Assembly (NCBI GenBank): GCA_016183765.1
Contig: JACPEA010000007.1
Span: 88,076-152,075, forward strand
Length of the DNA: 64,000 nucleotides
DNA from: Bacteroidota bacterium
GTDB lineage: Bacteria > Bacteroidota > Bacteroidia > Chitinophagales > Chitinophagaceae
Reading direction: 5' to 3'
Part shown: positions 32,102-39,530 of the stretch, one piece after another
Layout of the letters: each line of letters starts with the position of its first letter
Position numbering within the stretch: the stretch's first letter is position 1
Position numbers and translations under genes: made by a program
The notes under the pieces: model-generated
Told to the model about the DNA's origin: nothing
What the model saw: the letters and a program-made list of their open reading frames with translations, nothing else
Database searches by the model: none

Positions 32102-32722
32102 GTGCCGTTCAAAGGTTATCTTGCAGGTGTTATGTGGATGTATCTATTGGTGTTCGTCGCTACTTTTTTGGTTGACCTGGTACCGTTTATCGGGCCGCCG
32201 GCCTGGACGGTTATGGTGTTTTGCCAGATGCAGTTCGGACTCAATATCTGGCTGGTACTGGTAACAGGGGTTATTGGTTCTACGCTGGGTCGGTTTGCGC
32301 TCAGCCAGTATATGCCCTGGTTATCAGACAGGTATATCAAAGCAGATAAAAATGAAGACCTCAAATTCATCGGCCGAAAACTCTCCCAAAGGGGCTGGCA
32401 GATTCAGTTGTTTGTACTGGTATATACATTAACCCCCATGTCGTCCACCCCTGTGTTCACCGCGGCAGGTATGGCCAGGATCCCACCCATCAAGATCATC
32501 CCTGCTTTTTTCGTGGGTAAGTTCATCAGTGATATGGTGATGGTAATGGCGGGCGATTATGTGGTGCAGAATTCAAAAACCATTTTCGCCGGCTTGCTTA
32601 ACTGGCAAAGCCTGCTTACCCTTTTACCCGGTCTTCTGATCATCTTTGTTCCCTTATTTATCGACTGGCGTGTATTACTGGAACAAAAGAAGTTCCGGCT
32701 CAATTTCCGCATCTGGAAATAA
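32102..32722 (+). CDS. VTT-like (DedA-related) membrane protein
   Basis: A 206-residue protein with four to five membrane segments. The pattern of a re-entrant loop (VTGVIGSTLGRFALSQY), a charged cytoplasmic stretch (KADKNEDLKFIGRKLSQRGW), TLTPMSSTPVFTAAGMARIP and a final helix resembles VTT/SNARE-associated proteins, which act in lipid or solute flipping. The call is by pattern. GTG at 32102 gives MPFKGYLAGVMW; the ATG at 32132 is the alternative. Divergent from the HMA operon but apparently not under its operator. Confidence 0.6.
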   Translation: MPFKGYLAGVMWMYLLVFVATFLVDLVPFIGPPAWTVMVFCQMQFGLNIWLVLVTGVIGSTLGRFALSQYMPWLSDRYIKADKNEDLKFIGRKLSQRGWQIQLFVLVYTLTPMSSTPVFTAAGMARIPPIKIIPAFFVGKFISDMVMVMAGDYVVQNSKTIFAGLLNWQSLLTLLPGLLIIFVPLFIDWRVLLEQKKFRLNFRIWK

Positions 32723-33358
32723 ACGGTTCATTTGCTGTTGGTAACGGGTACGACAGGTAAAGGGTTTTTCTCTCATTAATTTACTTTTCGGGCCATTTAT
32801 TTATCCCCGTACTGTGAATAACTATCTTATTTTTTTGCTTTTTTATCACCGGAACAGCTTTTTTATCAATGTTTTATCACGGTTTTTTGCCCGTGGAAAA
32901 GAACGCCACTTTGTAGTGATATTATATCTTGTAAGTAGTTTTATCAACTAATAATTTTGACGAAATACTGTTATTATCCCACATGATAGCAATTGATTTT
33001 ACTACAATTTATAGACGTTCGGCAAAACCGGGATCGAATGGTTTTGTTTGTGATAAATCGTATCCAGCCGGCATTTGCCCGGGTTAGCTGTGTTCAGAAA
33101 TCTCTTTTTTTATGTACGGGTAGTAGGTATCCAGAAATCTGTGAAGGGAATTCTACGGTGCTGTGTAGCGGCAGCTGCAGCTAGGTATCCTTGTGATAGA
33201 AGACGGTTCGTTGGAATCTACCGGAAATTTTACGGGTGAATTTTTGAATATCAATTCGAGGGTATACTTGTGTCAGCAAAATCCAATATCGCAAACTATC
33301 CAAAGTACCCAGGGAAGTTTGTTGGTATGAACTATCTGCAAACAAATTTCCTAAGACT
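32723..33358. other. Long spacer with a promoter and decayed coding sequence
   Basis: The left part is AT-rich with the word TTTTATCA repeated about four times (32840-32950). A good promoter lies at 32929-32959. At about 33136-33330 two short frames read like protein in succession: one with EGNSTVLCSGSCS, the next, shifted, with GSLESTGNFTGEFLNINSRV and ending at a TGA at 33328. This suggests a frameshifted remnant of a surface protein. No intact gene. Confidence 0.45.
32929..32959 (+). promoter_or_regulatory. Predicted promoter upstream of the 33.4-37.4 kb surface-protein genes
   Basis: TTG (32929-32931), a 20-bp spacer and a perfect TAATTTTG box (32952-32959). It would give a 390-nt leader to the lipoprotein gene at 33359, or was the promoter of the decayed gene in between. 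Confidence 0.5.
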
Positions 33359-33799
33359 ATGAACAAAAACTTCTCCCCGGGTTTTCGTAAGGCAGCTGTG
33401 ACCCTTCTTGTGACGGTAAGCATTTACGCCAGTTGCACCAAAGGGTATGATCCCGGAAACCTGCTGAGCGACAGGATCGCCATTCTGACCGGTCAGCCCG
33501 GCTCTGTAAATTGGGTTCTCAATACCATTCTCGTAAACAATGCTGCTGATACTTCAGCAAAAGGTGCACGGAAAGTGTATCATCCGGACGGAACCTTCGT
33601 GGATGATCTTGGGTTCACCGGTTACTGGACCCTGTATTCGAGGGATTCGCTGATCGAGAGCACACGTTCAAGTGTGAATCCTGATGCACCTTATTTTACC
33701 AATCATTTCCGTATAGAGCGTTTGGACCAGGGCCGGTTACGCCTGACCACCACCAATGCGGATAAAACAATCCGGTTCGAATATGTATCAAACAAGTAA
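33359..33799 (+). CDS. Lipoprotein of unknown function (paralogue of 30981-31430)
   Basis: A 145-residue protein with signal peptide and lipobox (IYASC, Cys26), then the same pattern as the protein at 31 kb: IAILTGQPGSVNWVLNTILV, GYWTLYSRDSLIE and a closing strand KTIRFEYVSN. Probably a small outer-membrane lipoprotein with a beta fold. It is the first of four consecutive surface-protein genes; the next gene starts 17 bp before its stop. Confidence 0.75.
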   Translation: MNKNFSPGFRKAAVTLLVTVSIYASCTKGYDPGNLLSDRIAILTGQPGSVNWVLNTILVNNAADTSAKGARKVYHPDGTFVDDLGFTGYWTLYSRDSLIESTRSSVNPDAPYFTNHFRIERLDQGRLRLTTTNADKTIRFEYVSNK

Positions 33800-34307
33800 A
33801 CGTGCATGGTATGTACTGATTGCTTGTTTGCTGCTGAATGTTCCTGTTGTTGCTCAGATAAAAGTCCATTATCATTTTGGCTTTATCGGAGCAACCGGCG
33901 ACACATCTGTCAAACTCAGCGAACCGGTAATCATCCAGTACAGTAAATGTTTTGAGATCACCAATGGGGTACCCAAATTCATAGCTCCCAAACCGGGCCC
34001 TTTTGCTATTAGCTGTAACGAAGCACCACCCAGGATCGAGTTGCAGGTATACGCTTATCCCAACCCGGCCATTCATCAACTCACCATCCGCTCGTTGGTG
34101 AATTTTCCGGAAAAGGGGCTGGTGCAGTACACGATCTCCTTAACGGATCTGATGGGCAATCCCGTAAAATCCGTAAGAACGGACCTGGCATCGATCAACC
34201 GCGGGCTGGTCATTGATGTACGTGGACTTCCATTGGGCTATTATATGGTTACGTTGTTCGCAAATAAGGAAAGGATACAGTCATTCAAGATTCTAAAAGC
34301 TTTGTAA
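33783..34307 (+). CDS. T9SS type A sorting-domain protein
   Basis: A 174-residue secreted protein. The signal peptide (YVLIACLLLNVPVVAQ) is followed by about 75 residues with little identity. Then comes a C-terminal domain of about 80 residues typical of type IX secretion cargo: VYAYPNPAIHQLTIRS, TISLTDLMGNPVKSV, LPLGYYMVTLFANKERIQSF, KILKA. It would be exported by T9SS and probably attached to the surface. ATG at 33783 gives a standard signal peptide; another ATG lies 27 bp upstream. Overlaps the preceding gene by 17 bp. Confidence 0.8.
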   Translation: MYQTSKRAWYVLIACLLLNVPVVAQIKVHYHFGFIGATGDTSVKLSEPVIIQYSKCFEITNGVPKFIAPKPGPFAISCNEAPPRIELQVYAYPNPAIHQLTIRSLVNFPEKGLVQYTISLTDLMGNPVKSVRTDLASINRGLVIDVRGLPLGYYMVTLFANKERIQSFKILKAL

Positions 34308-34308
34308 G

Positions 34309-36483
34309 ATGATGAAAAGGGCAGGCCATATAGCAGTGTTGTTTTTTGTGCTGGTACTGGCGGGCGGTAATGCTGTTGCGCAGATCGTACAAACCCCCAA
34401 GGGCATTTTGTTCCAGGCATCTATTACGGATGGGAATGGTAATTCGGCTTCCGGAAGGAAAGTGTATATACAGGATGCCATTGTGCAAAAAACGCCCAAT
34501 GGCAAACTGGTGTACAACGAAACTTTCCAGGTAACCGCATCGGAGCAGGGATTGGTCACCATCGTGATCGGGCAGGGCACACGTGTTTCAGGCGCAGCTT
34601 CCATTGCCGATATCGACTGGTCAGCAGGGCCGTATTATTTCAGCGTGAAAGCCGCAGTGGCACCAACATCTTCCGCCATAGGCTGGGATCCCTCGCAGAA
34701 TTATGTAGACCTGGGTACTTCTCCTTTCTGGGCTGTTCCCTATGCCTTATTCGCTGCGAAAGCAGAAGGAATGGATAAGAAACTGAACATTGCTGATACG
34801 GCTGCCATGCTGAAACCTTATGCGGATAACAGGAATGTTGTTTTTGCAACAGGCATCAACGGACTGGTACCTGCGCCCGGGTTGGCCCGGGGCCGTTACC
34901 TGGCAGATAATGGTCAATGGCTGCCTTACCTGGATACCGTTTTGTTGTATAACAGGATCAACCGGAAACTAGATGCGGCAGATACGGCATCGTTGAGCAA
35001 CCGCATACTTGCGGCACAACAATCGTTGAAAACACACCTGGAAGAAACAACTTCCGGTCTGGTAGTCCAGATCAATGCCAAACTGAATACCAGCGATACG
35101 GCAAGCCTGAATACAACTATCCGTGAAAAACTGAACCTGACTGATACGGCTTCTATGTTAAGTGGTTATGCTAAAGTTGGTCAATCTGTAAAATATTCAG
35201 ATACTTCATTGATGTTGTCGAATCGTTTGAAGGTGTCCGATACCTCATCTATGCTGAGTGGTTATGCAAGGAATGGTCAATCAATGAAATATGCTGATAC
35301 AGCTTCCATGTTAAGCAGTTACGCAAGAACCGGCCAATCTGTACAATATTCCGATACGGCTTTGATGTTGTCGAACCGTTTGAAGGTGTCAGATACAACT
35401 TCAATGCTGAGTGGTTATGCAAAGAATGGCCAGTCTGTAAAATATGCTGATACGGCTTCCATGTTGTCGAACCGTTTGAAGTTGTCAGATACGACTTTGA
35501 TGTTGAGCGGATATGCAAGAGTCGGTCAATCTGTGAAATATTCCGATACGGCTTCCATATTGTCGAACCGTTTGAAGTTGTCAGATACGACTTTGATGTT
35601 GAGCGGATATGCAAGAGTCGGTCAATCTGTGAAATATTCCGATACGGCTTCCATGTTGTCGAACCGTTTGAAGTTTTCAGATACGACTTTGATGTTGAGT
35701 GGTTATGCCAGATCTGTTCAATCCGTAAAATATTCGGATACTTCATTGATGCTGTCGAACCGTTTGAAGTTGTCAGATACAACTTTGATGCTGAATGGAT
35801 ATGCGAAGAGTGGTAATACTGTGAAGTATGCTGATACAACTTCCATGTTAAGCGGTTACGCAAGAACCGGCCAATCTGTACAATATTCCGATACGGCTTC
35901 GATGCTGAGTGGTTACGCGAAGACTGCTCAATCAATGAAATATGCTGATACAGCTTTGATGTTGAGTGGTTATGCTAAAACGGGTCAGTCTGTAAAATAT
36001 TCGGATACTTTATTGATGTTGTCGAATCGTTTGAAGGTATCCGATACGGCTTCGATGCTGGGCAGTTATGCTAAATCTGTTCAATCTGTAAAATATTCAG
36101 ATACTTCATTGATGTTGTCAAACCGTTTGAAGGTGTCCGATACGGCTTCAATGCTGAGTGGTTACGCGAAGACTGGTCAGTCTATAAAATATGCTGATAC
36201 AGCTTTGATGTTAAGTGGTTATGCTAAAGCTGGACAGTCTGTAAAATATTCGGATACTTCATTGATGTTGTCGAATCGTTTGAAGGTGTCCGATACCTCA
36301 TCGATGCTGAGTGGTTATGCAAGGAATGGTCAATCAATGAAATATTCTGATACAGCTTTAATGTTGAGTGGTTATGCTAAATCTGGACAATCCGTAAAAT
36401 ATTTAGATACTTCATTGATGTTGTCAAACCGTTTGAAGGTATCCGATACGGCTTCGATGCTGAGTGGTTACGCGAATCCGTAA
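34309..36483 (+). CDS. Repeat-rich exported fibre protein, N-terminal part (frame broken)
   Basis: 724 codons from an ATG 1 bp after the preceding stop. Signal peptide (VLFFVLVLAGGNAVAQ), then an N-terminal domain of about 130 residues common in Bacteroidota surface proteins (GILFQASITDGNGNSASGRK, LVTIVIGQGTRVSG, IDWSAGPYYFSVK). From about residue 275 it is a tandem array of two alternating modules, 13 residues (SDTASMLSNRLKV) and 19 residues (SDTASMLSGYAKTGQSVKY). The frame ends at a TAA caused by a 10-nt shortfall in one repeat; the real protein continues in the next frame to 37442. The intact form would be about 1,040 residues, probably a trimeric surface fibre. Confidence 0.8.
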   Translation: MMKRAGHIAVLFFVLVLAGGNAVAQIVQTPKGILFQASITDGNGNSASGRKVYIQDAIVQKTPNGKLVYNETFQVTASEQGLVTIVIGQGTRVSGAASIADIDWSAGPYYFSVKAAVAPTSSAIGWDPSQNYVDLGTSPFWAVPYALFAAKAEGMDKKLNIADTAAMLKPYADNRNVVFATGINGLVPAPGLARGRYLADNGQWLPYLDTVLLYNRINRKLDAADTASLSNRILAAQQSLKTHLEETTSGLVVQINAKLNTSDTASLNTTIREKLNLTDTASMLSGYAKVGQSVKYSDTSLMLSNRLKVSDTSSMLSGYARNGQSMKYADTASMLSSYARTGQSVQYSDTALMLSNRLKVSDTTSMLSGYAKNGQSVKYADTASMLSNRLKLSDTTLMLSGYARVGQSVKYSDTASILSNRLKLSDTTLMLSGYARVGQSVKYSDTASMLSNRLKFSDTTLMLSGYARSVQSVKYSDTSLMLSNRLKLSDTTLMLNGYAKSGNTVKYADTTSMLSGYARTGQSVQYSDTASMLSGYAKTAQSMKYADTALMLSGYAKTGQSVKYSDTLLMLSNRLKVSDTASMLGSYAKSVQSVKYSDTSLMLSNRLKVSDTASMLSGYAKTGQSIKYADTALMLSGYAKAGQSVKYSDTSLMLSNRLKVSDTSSMLSGYARNGQSMKYSDTALMLSGYAKSGQSVKYLDTSLMLSNRLKVSDTASMLSGYANP

Positions 36484-36810
36484 AATATTTAGATACTTCA
36501 TTGATGTTGTCAAACCGTTTGAAGGTATCCGATACGGCTTCGATGCTGAATGGTTACACGAAGACTGGTCAGTCAATGAAATATGCTGATACGGCTTCCA
36601 TGTTAAGCGGTTACGCAAGAACCGGCCAATCTGTACAATATTCCGATACGGCTTTGATGTTGTCAAACCGTTTGAAGGTGTCCGATACGGCTTCAATGCT
36701 GAGTGGTTATGCAAGGAATGGTCAATCAATGAAATATGCTGATACGGCTTTGATGTTGAGTGGTTATGCTAAAACCGGGCTGTCTGTACAATATGCTGAT
36801 ACCGCCGCCA
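35131..36810 (+). repeat. Tandem array of 57-bp and 39-bp coding modules (96-bp unit)
   Basis: About 17 units of near-identical DNA coding for the SDTxxML modules. Neighbouring copies often match at nearly every base (for example around 35490-35590 and 35590-35680), so the array should recombine and slip easily. Unit length is 96 bp when both modules alternate, and all normal units are multiples of three. Confidence 0.9.
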
Positions 36811-37442
36811 TGTTACAGGTAAAAGCTCCATTAATTTCCCCGGCTTTTACAGGGTCGCCCACCGCTCCAACTGCTGCTGCAGGCACCAACAATACCCAGC
36901 TGGCCACCACCGCTTACGCAGATGCTGCAGTAGCTGCAGCCACACCTGCAGGCTCTTCACTAACCGGTTCCTCACTCGCCGCTAATATCACAACTTCTTT
37001 GTTGACATCACTGGGCACACTGAACGCATTGTCTGTATCGGGAACGGCAGCAGTAACGGGTACCATTACGACAGATGGGGGATTGAACGCTTCGGCTTCC
37101 CCGTCATCAGCCGGTATCGGTTATAGTTCCAATGGAGCAGTGGTTGCCCAGACCAACAATAAGTCCAAATCGGTTACCATCAATGCTTATTCCGGGCGAA
37201 TTACTACAGATAATGCCCGATTGAATGTTGACTCAAATGTTTCTTTTGTCGTCAATAATTCAGTTGTCAAAGACAAAGATGTGCCTTTCGTGGCAATTGC
37301 TTCCGGCGGTGGAACGGGCCGTTACCAGGTTCAGGTAGATGCTGTTACCAACGGTTCCTTTACCATTACGCTTTATAATACCAGTGGCGCTAACGTTTCG
37401 GACAACCTGGTACTGAACTTTATCATTTTCAGGGGTAATTAA
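36477..37442 (+). pseudogene. C-terminal part of the repeat fibre protein, out of frame
   Basis: Continues the repeat array in the third frame, then leads into a C-terminal region: a tail-fibre-like linker (SPAFTGSPTAPTAAAGTNNT), Ala/Ser/Thr-rich segments (LTGSSLAANITTSLLTSLG), and a terminal domain ending LVLNFIIFRGN. It has no start of its own except a TTG at 36501. The SPAFTGxPTAP linker is widespread in phage tail fibres and in Chitinophagaceae surface proteins. Restoring 10 nt near 36476 would fuse it to the upstream gene. It may be switched on in other cells of the population. Confidence 0.75.
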
Positions 37443-37496
37443 CTTTGCCGTACAAATAAGGGGGATATTAGACCTGTCATATAACCGCGAGGGACG

Positions 37497-37504
37497 TATT
37501 TTTG
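37497..37504 (+). promoter_or_regulatory. TAnnTTTG box upstream of the PUL sigma factor
   Basis: Perfect TATTTTTG; predicted RNA start 37509, 48 bp before the sigma ATG. The -33 position has no clear TTG. Confidence 0.5.
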
Positions 37505-37556
37505 CATATTGTTCCGAAATCACTACTTTTATCAAGGACTCCGAACGGTCGATGTT

Positions 37557-38141
37557 ATGCGCCACTTACAGGATTATGAGGATGATTGTTTGATTCCCCT
37601 TATTATAGAAGGAGACAGGACCGCATTTGAAGAAGTCTATCATCGTTACCATATTCCCCTTTTTCAGAATATTCTTCGTTTGACCAAAGACAGTTCTGCT
37701 GCCGAAGACCTGGTTCAGGACTGTTTTATCAGTTTCTGGCAAAAGAAAGACCGCATCCGTACGGGTAAATCCCTGGCAGGCTGGTTATTTGTGATCAGCT
37801 ACCATCATTCCGTGAACTGGCTGAAACACAGACTGGTAGATACCAAAGCCAGGCAGAATCTGTCCCTGTCTGTGGTGGATACCGATCCGCTGCCGGATTA
37901 TGACCACCAGATGGAACTGCTGGAACAGGCCATACAGCTGTTGTCTCCACAGAAAAGACGGGTTTTTGAACTCTGTAAACTCCGGGGACGTACTTACCAG
38001 GAAACCGCCCGCGAAATGAATATCTCCGGTCATACTGTGAAAGAATACCTCTCCGGCGCCATGCAGGTGGTGCGGGAGTACGCAGTTTCTCACCCCGAAT
38101 ACACCATGCTGCTTCCCCTGGTCTGGATGCTGTTTTCCTGA
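37557..38141 (+). CDS. ECF RNA polymerase sigma factor of a SusCD locus
   Basis: A 194-residue sigma factor of the Bacteroidota-expanded ECF group. Region 2: FEEVYHRYHIPLFQNILRLT, AEDLVQDCFISFWQKKDRI, SLAGWLFVISYHHSVNWLKH. Region 4: LSPQKRRVFELCKLRGRTYQ, EMNISGHTVKEYLSGAMQVV. It would be held by the FecR protein encoded 65 bp downstream and released when the outer membrane transporter binds its glycan. ATG at 37557 fits the family start and the promoter; an ORF extension to 37509 would begin at the predicted +1. Confidence 0.92.
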   Translation: MRHLQDYEDDCLIPLIIEGDRTAFEEVYHRYHIPLFQNILRLTKDSSAAEDLVQDCFISFWQKKDRIRTGKSLAGWLFVISYHHSVNWLKHRLVDTKARQNLSLSVVDTDPLPDYDHQMELLEQAIQLLSPQKRRVFELCKLRGRTYQETAREMNISGHTVKEYLSGAMQVVREYAVSHPEYTMLLPLVWMLFS

Positions 38142-38206
38142 AAAAATTATTTCATACCCCCCCGATAAGGCAGTGTGTTTGTATTTATTAAACAAATGCT
38201 TGCCTG

Positions 38207-39394
38207 GTGCCGACCAAACGCTTTCAACCTGAAGAGTTATTGAACAGATCTTCTCTTACTGAAGAGGAGCTTCACCTGTTATTACAGTACCTGCAACAAG
38301 CAGATTCTTCCAGCCTCAGAAACCTGTTACTTGAAAAATTTGCAGACGATATCTCTGCCGCCGGTTCTATGGAATTACCCGGGGAACTTTCTGCCAAAAT
38401 GCTGGAAAACATCAGGCTGGCCACTGCGCCCGAGCCTGCTATAACCCGTTTTTGGCGGCCTGCAAAAGTGGCGGCCGCGGCCGTTATCGTATTGCTGGCT
38501 TCCGCTGTTTTCTGGTTCCTCCGTCCTGCCCAACAACCTGGGCCTTCACTGGCGGCTGTACAGAAGCGGAGGACAGATGTGGCCGCACCATCCGGTAGCA
38601 GGGCCACCATTACACTGGCCAATGGACAGCAAATCGTGATCGACAGTAACCAGAGTGGCACACTTGCCAGTGAAGGAGCTGTCCAGATCGAGCGTGCTAC
38701 TGATGGAGCTATTGCTTATCATGGCTCCGCTACGGAAACCGTTTACAATACCCTGTTCAATCCAAGAGGAAGCAAACCCGTATCGCTTACCCTGAGTGAT
38801 GGCAGTAAGGTATGGCTGAACAGTGAAAGTTCGCTCAGGTATCCCATTGCATTCAACGGAAATATTCGACCGGTGGAAATCACCGGTGAAGCCTATTTTG
38901 AAGTGGCCAAAAACCCTGCCATGCCTTTCCGCGTTTCCGTTGCAGGTAAAGGAACTGTGGAAGTGCTGGGCACTCATTTCAATATCAATAGCTACGGGGA
39001 TGAAACACATACGCATGTGACCTTACTGGAGGGAAGTGTACGTGTTGCATTGCCCGAAAGCCAGTCGGTAGTGATTCAGCCGGGACAACAGGCTTTTTAC
39101 GCCAATACCTTTAAGAAGGGTGCTGGCATCTCAGTGAAGAACGAAGTAGACCTGGCAGCCGTGTTAGCCTGGAAGAATGGATATTTCAATTTCGATAATG
39201 CCGATCTGTACCAGGTAATGCGACAACTGGCCAGGTGGTACAATATCCAGGTGAAATATGAGGGTAAAATACCGCACAGGGTCTTTGGGGGTGATATGCA
39301 GCGCGACCTGAACCTGTCTGAAGTACTGAAACTGCTGGAAAAGAACAATGTGCATTTCAGGATCGAGAACGACCAGCTTTTTGTAAGACCTTAA
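38207..39394 (+). CDS. FecR family anti-sigma factor
   Basis: A 395-residue inner-membrane protein. Cytoplasmic helical N-terminus (LTEEELHLLLQYLQQADSSS), one membrane helix near residue 90 (VAAAAVIVLLASAVFWFL), then the periplasmic FecR domain (APSGSRATITLANGQQIVID, LSDGSKVWLNSESSLRYP, EITGEAYFEVAKNPAMPFRV, VEVLGTHFNINSY) and a C-terminal STN-like part (LYQVMRQLARWYNIQVKY). It passes the signal from the SusC protein to the sigma factor. The start is a GTG at 38207; no in-frame ATG fits. Confidence 0.92.
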   Translation: MPTKRFQPEELLNRSSLTEEELHLLLQYLQQADSSSLRNLLLEKFADDISAAGSMELPGELSAKMLENIRLATAPEPAITRFWRPAKVAAAAVIVLLASAVFWFLRPAQQPGPSLAAVQKRRTDVAAPSGSRATITLANGQQIVIDSNQSGTLASEGAVQIERATDGAIAYHGSATETVYNTLFNPRGSKPVSLTLSDGSKVWLNSESSLRYPIAFNGNIRPVEITGEAYFEVAKNPAMPFRVSVAGKGTVEVLGTHFNINSYGDETHTHVTLLEGSVRVALPESQSVVIQPGQQAFYANTFKKGAGISVKNEVDLAAVLAWKNGYFNFDNADLYQVMRQLARWYNIQVKYEGKIPHRVFGGDMQRDLNLSEVLKLLEKNNVHFRIENDQLFVRP

Positions 39395-39530
39395 AAAACA
39401 ACTATGATATAAACAAGACGAATCATACGGTATAAAAAAGCCGCCCCGACTGCAATCAGGACGGCCATTCAGATTACCGGTGAATTTACTGTCGAGGCAA
39501 ATCTTTCCATAACCCAAACATTGCTAATGT

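Noticed and set aside
32993..33184. A 63-codon plus-strand frame after the 32.9-kb promoter
   Set aside because: Starts at a doubtful place and the first half has no protein-like character; only its end (EGNSTVLCSGSCS) reads as part of a decayed gene, reported separately.
35249..35935. A 228-codon open frame on the minus strand inside the fibre repeats
   Set aside because: It is the antisense of near-identical coding repeats; once one unit lacks stops, all do. The product is a low-complexity His/Ser/Asn/Tyr repeat with no features.
35131..36810. Regular repeats that could suggest a CRISPR array
   Set aside because: The units are contiguous and in a coding frame, with no unique spacers of constant length, and no cas genes are present. 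The heptamer array at 63.15 kb fails for the same reasons.
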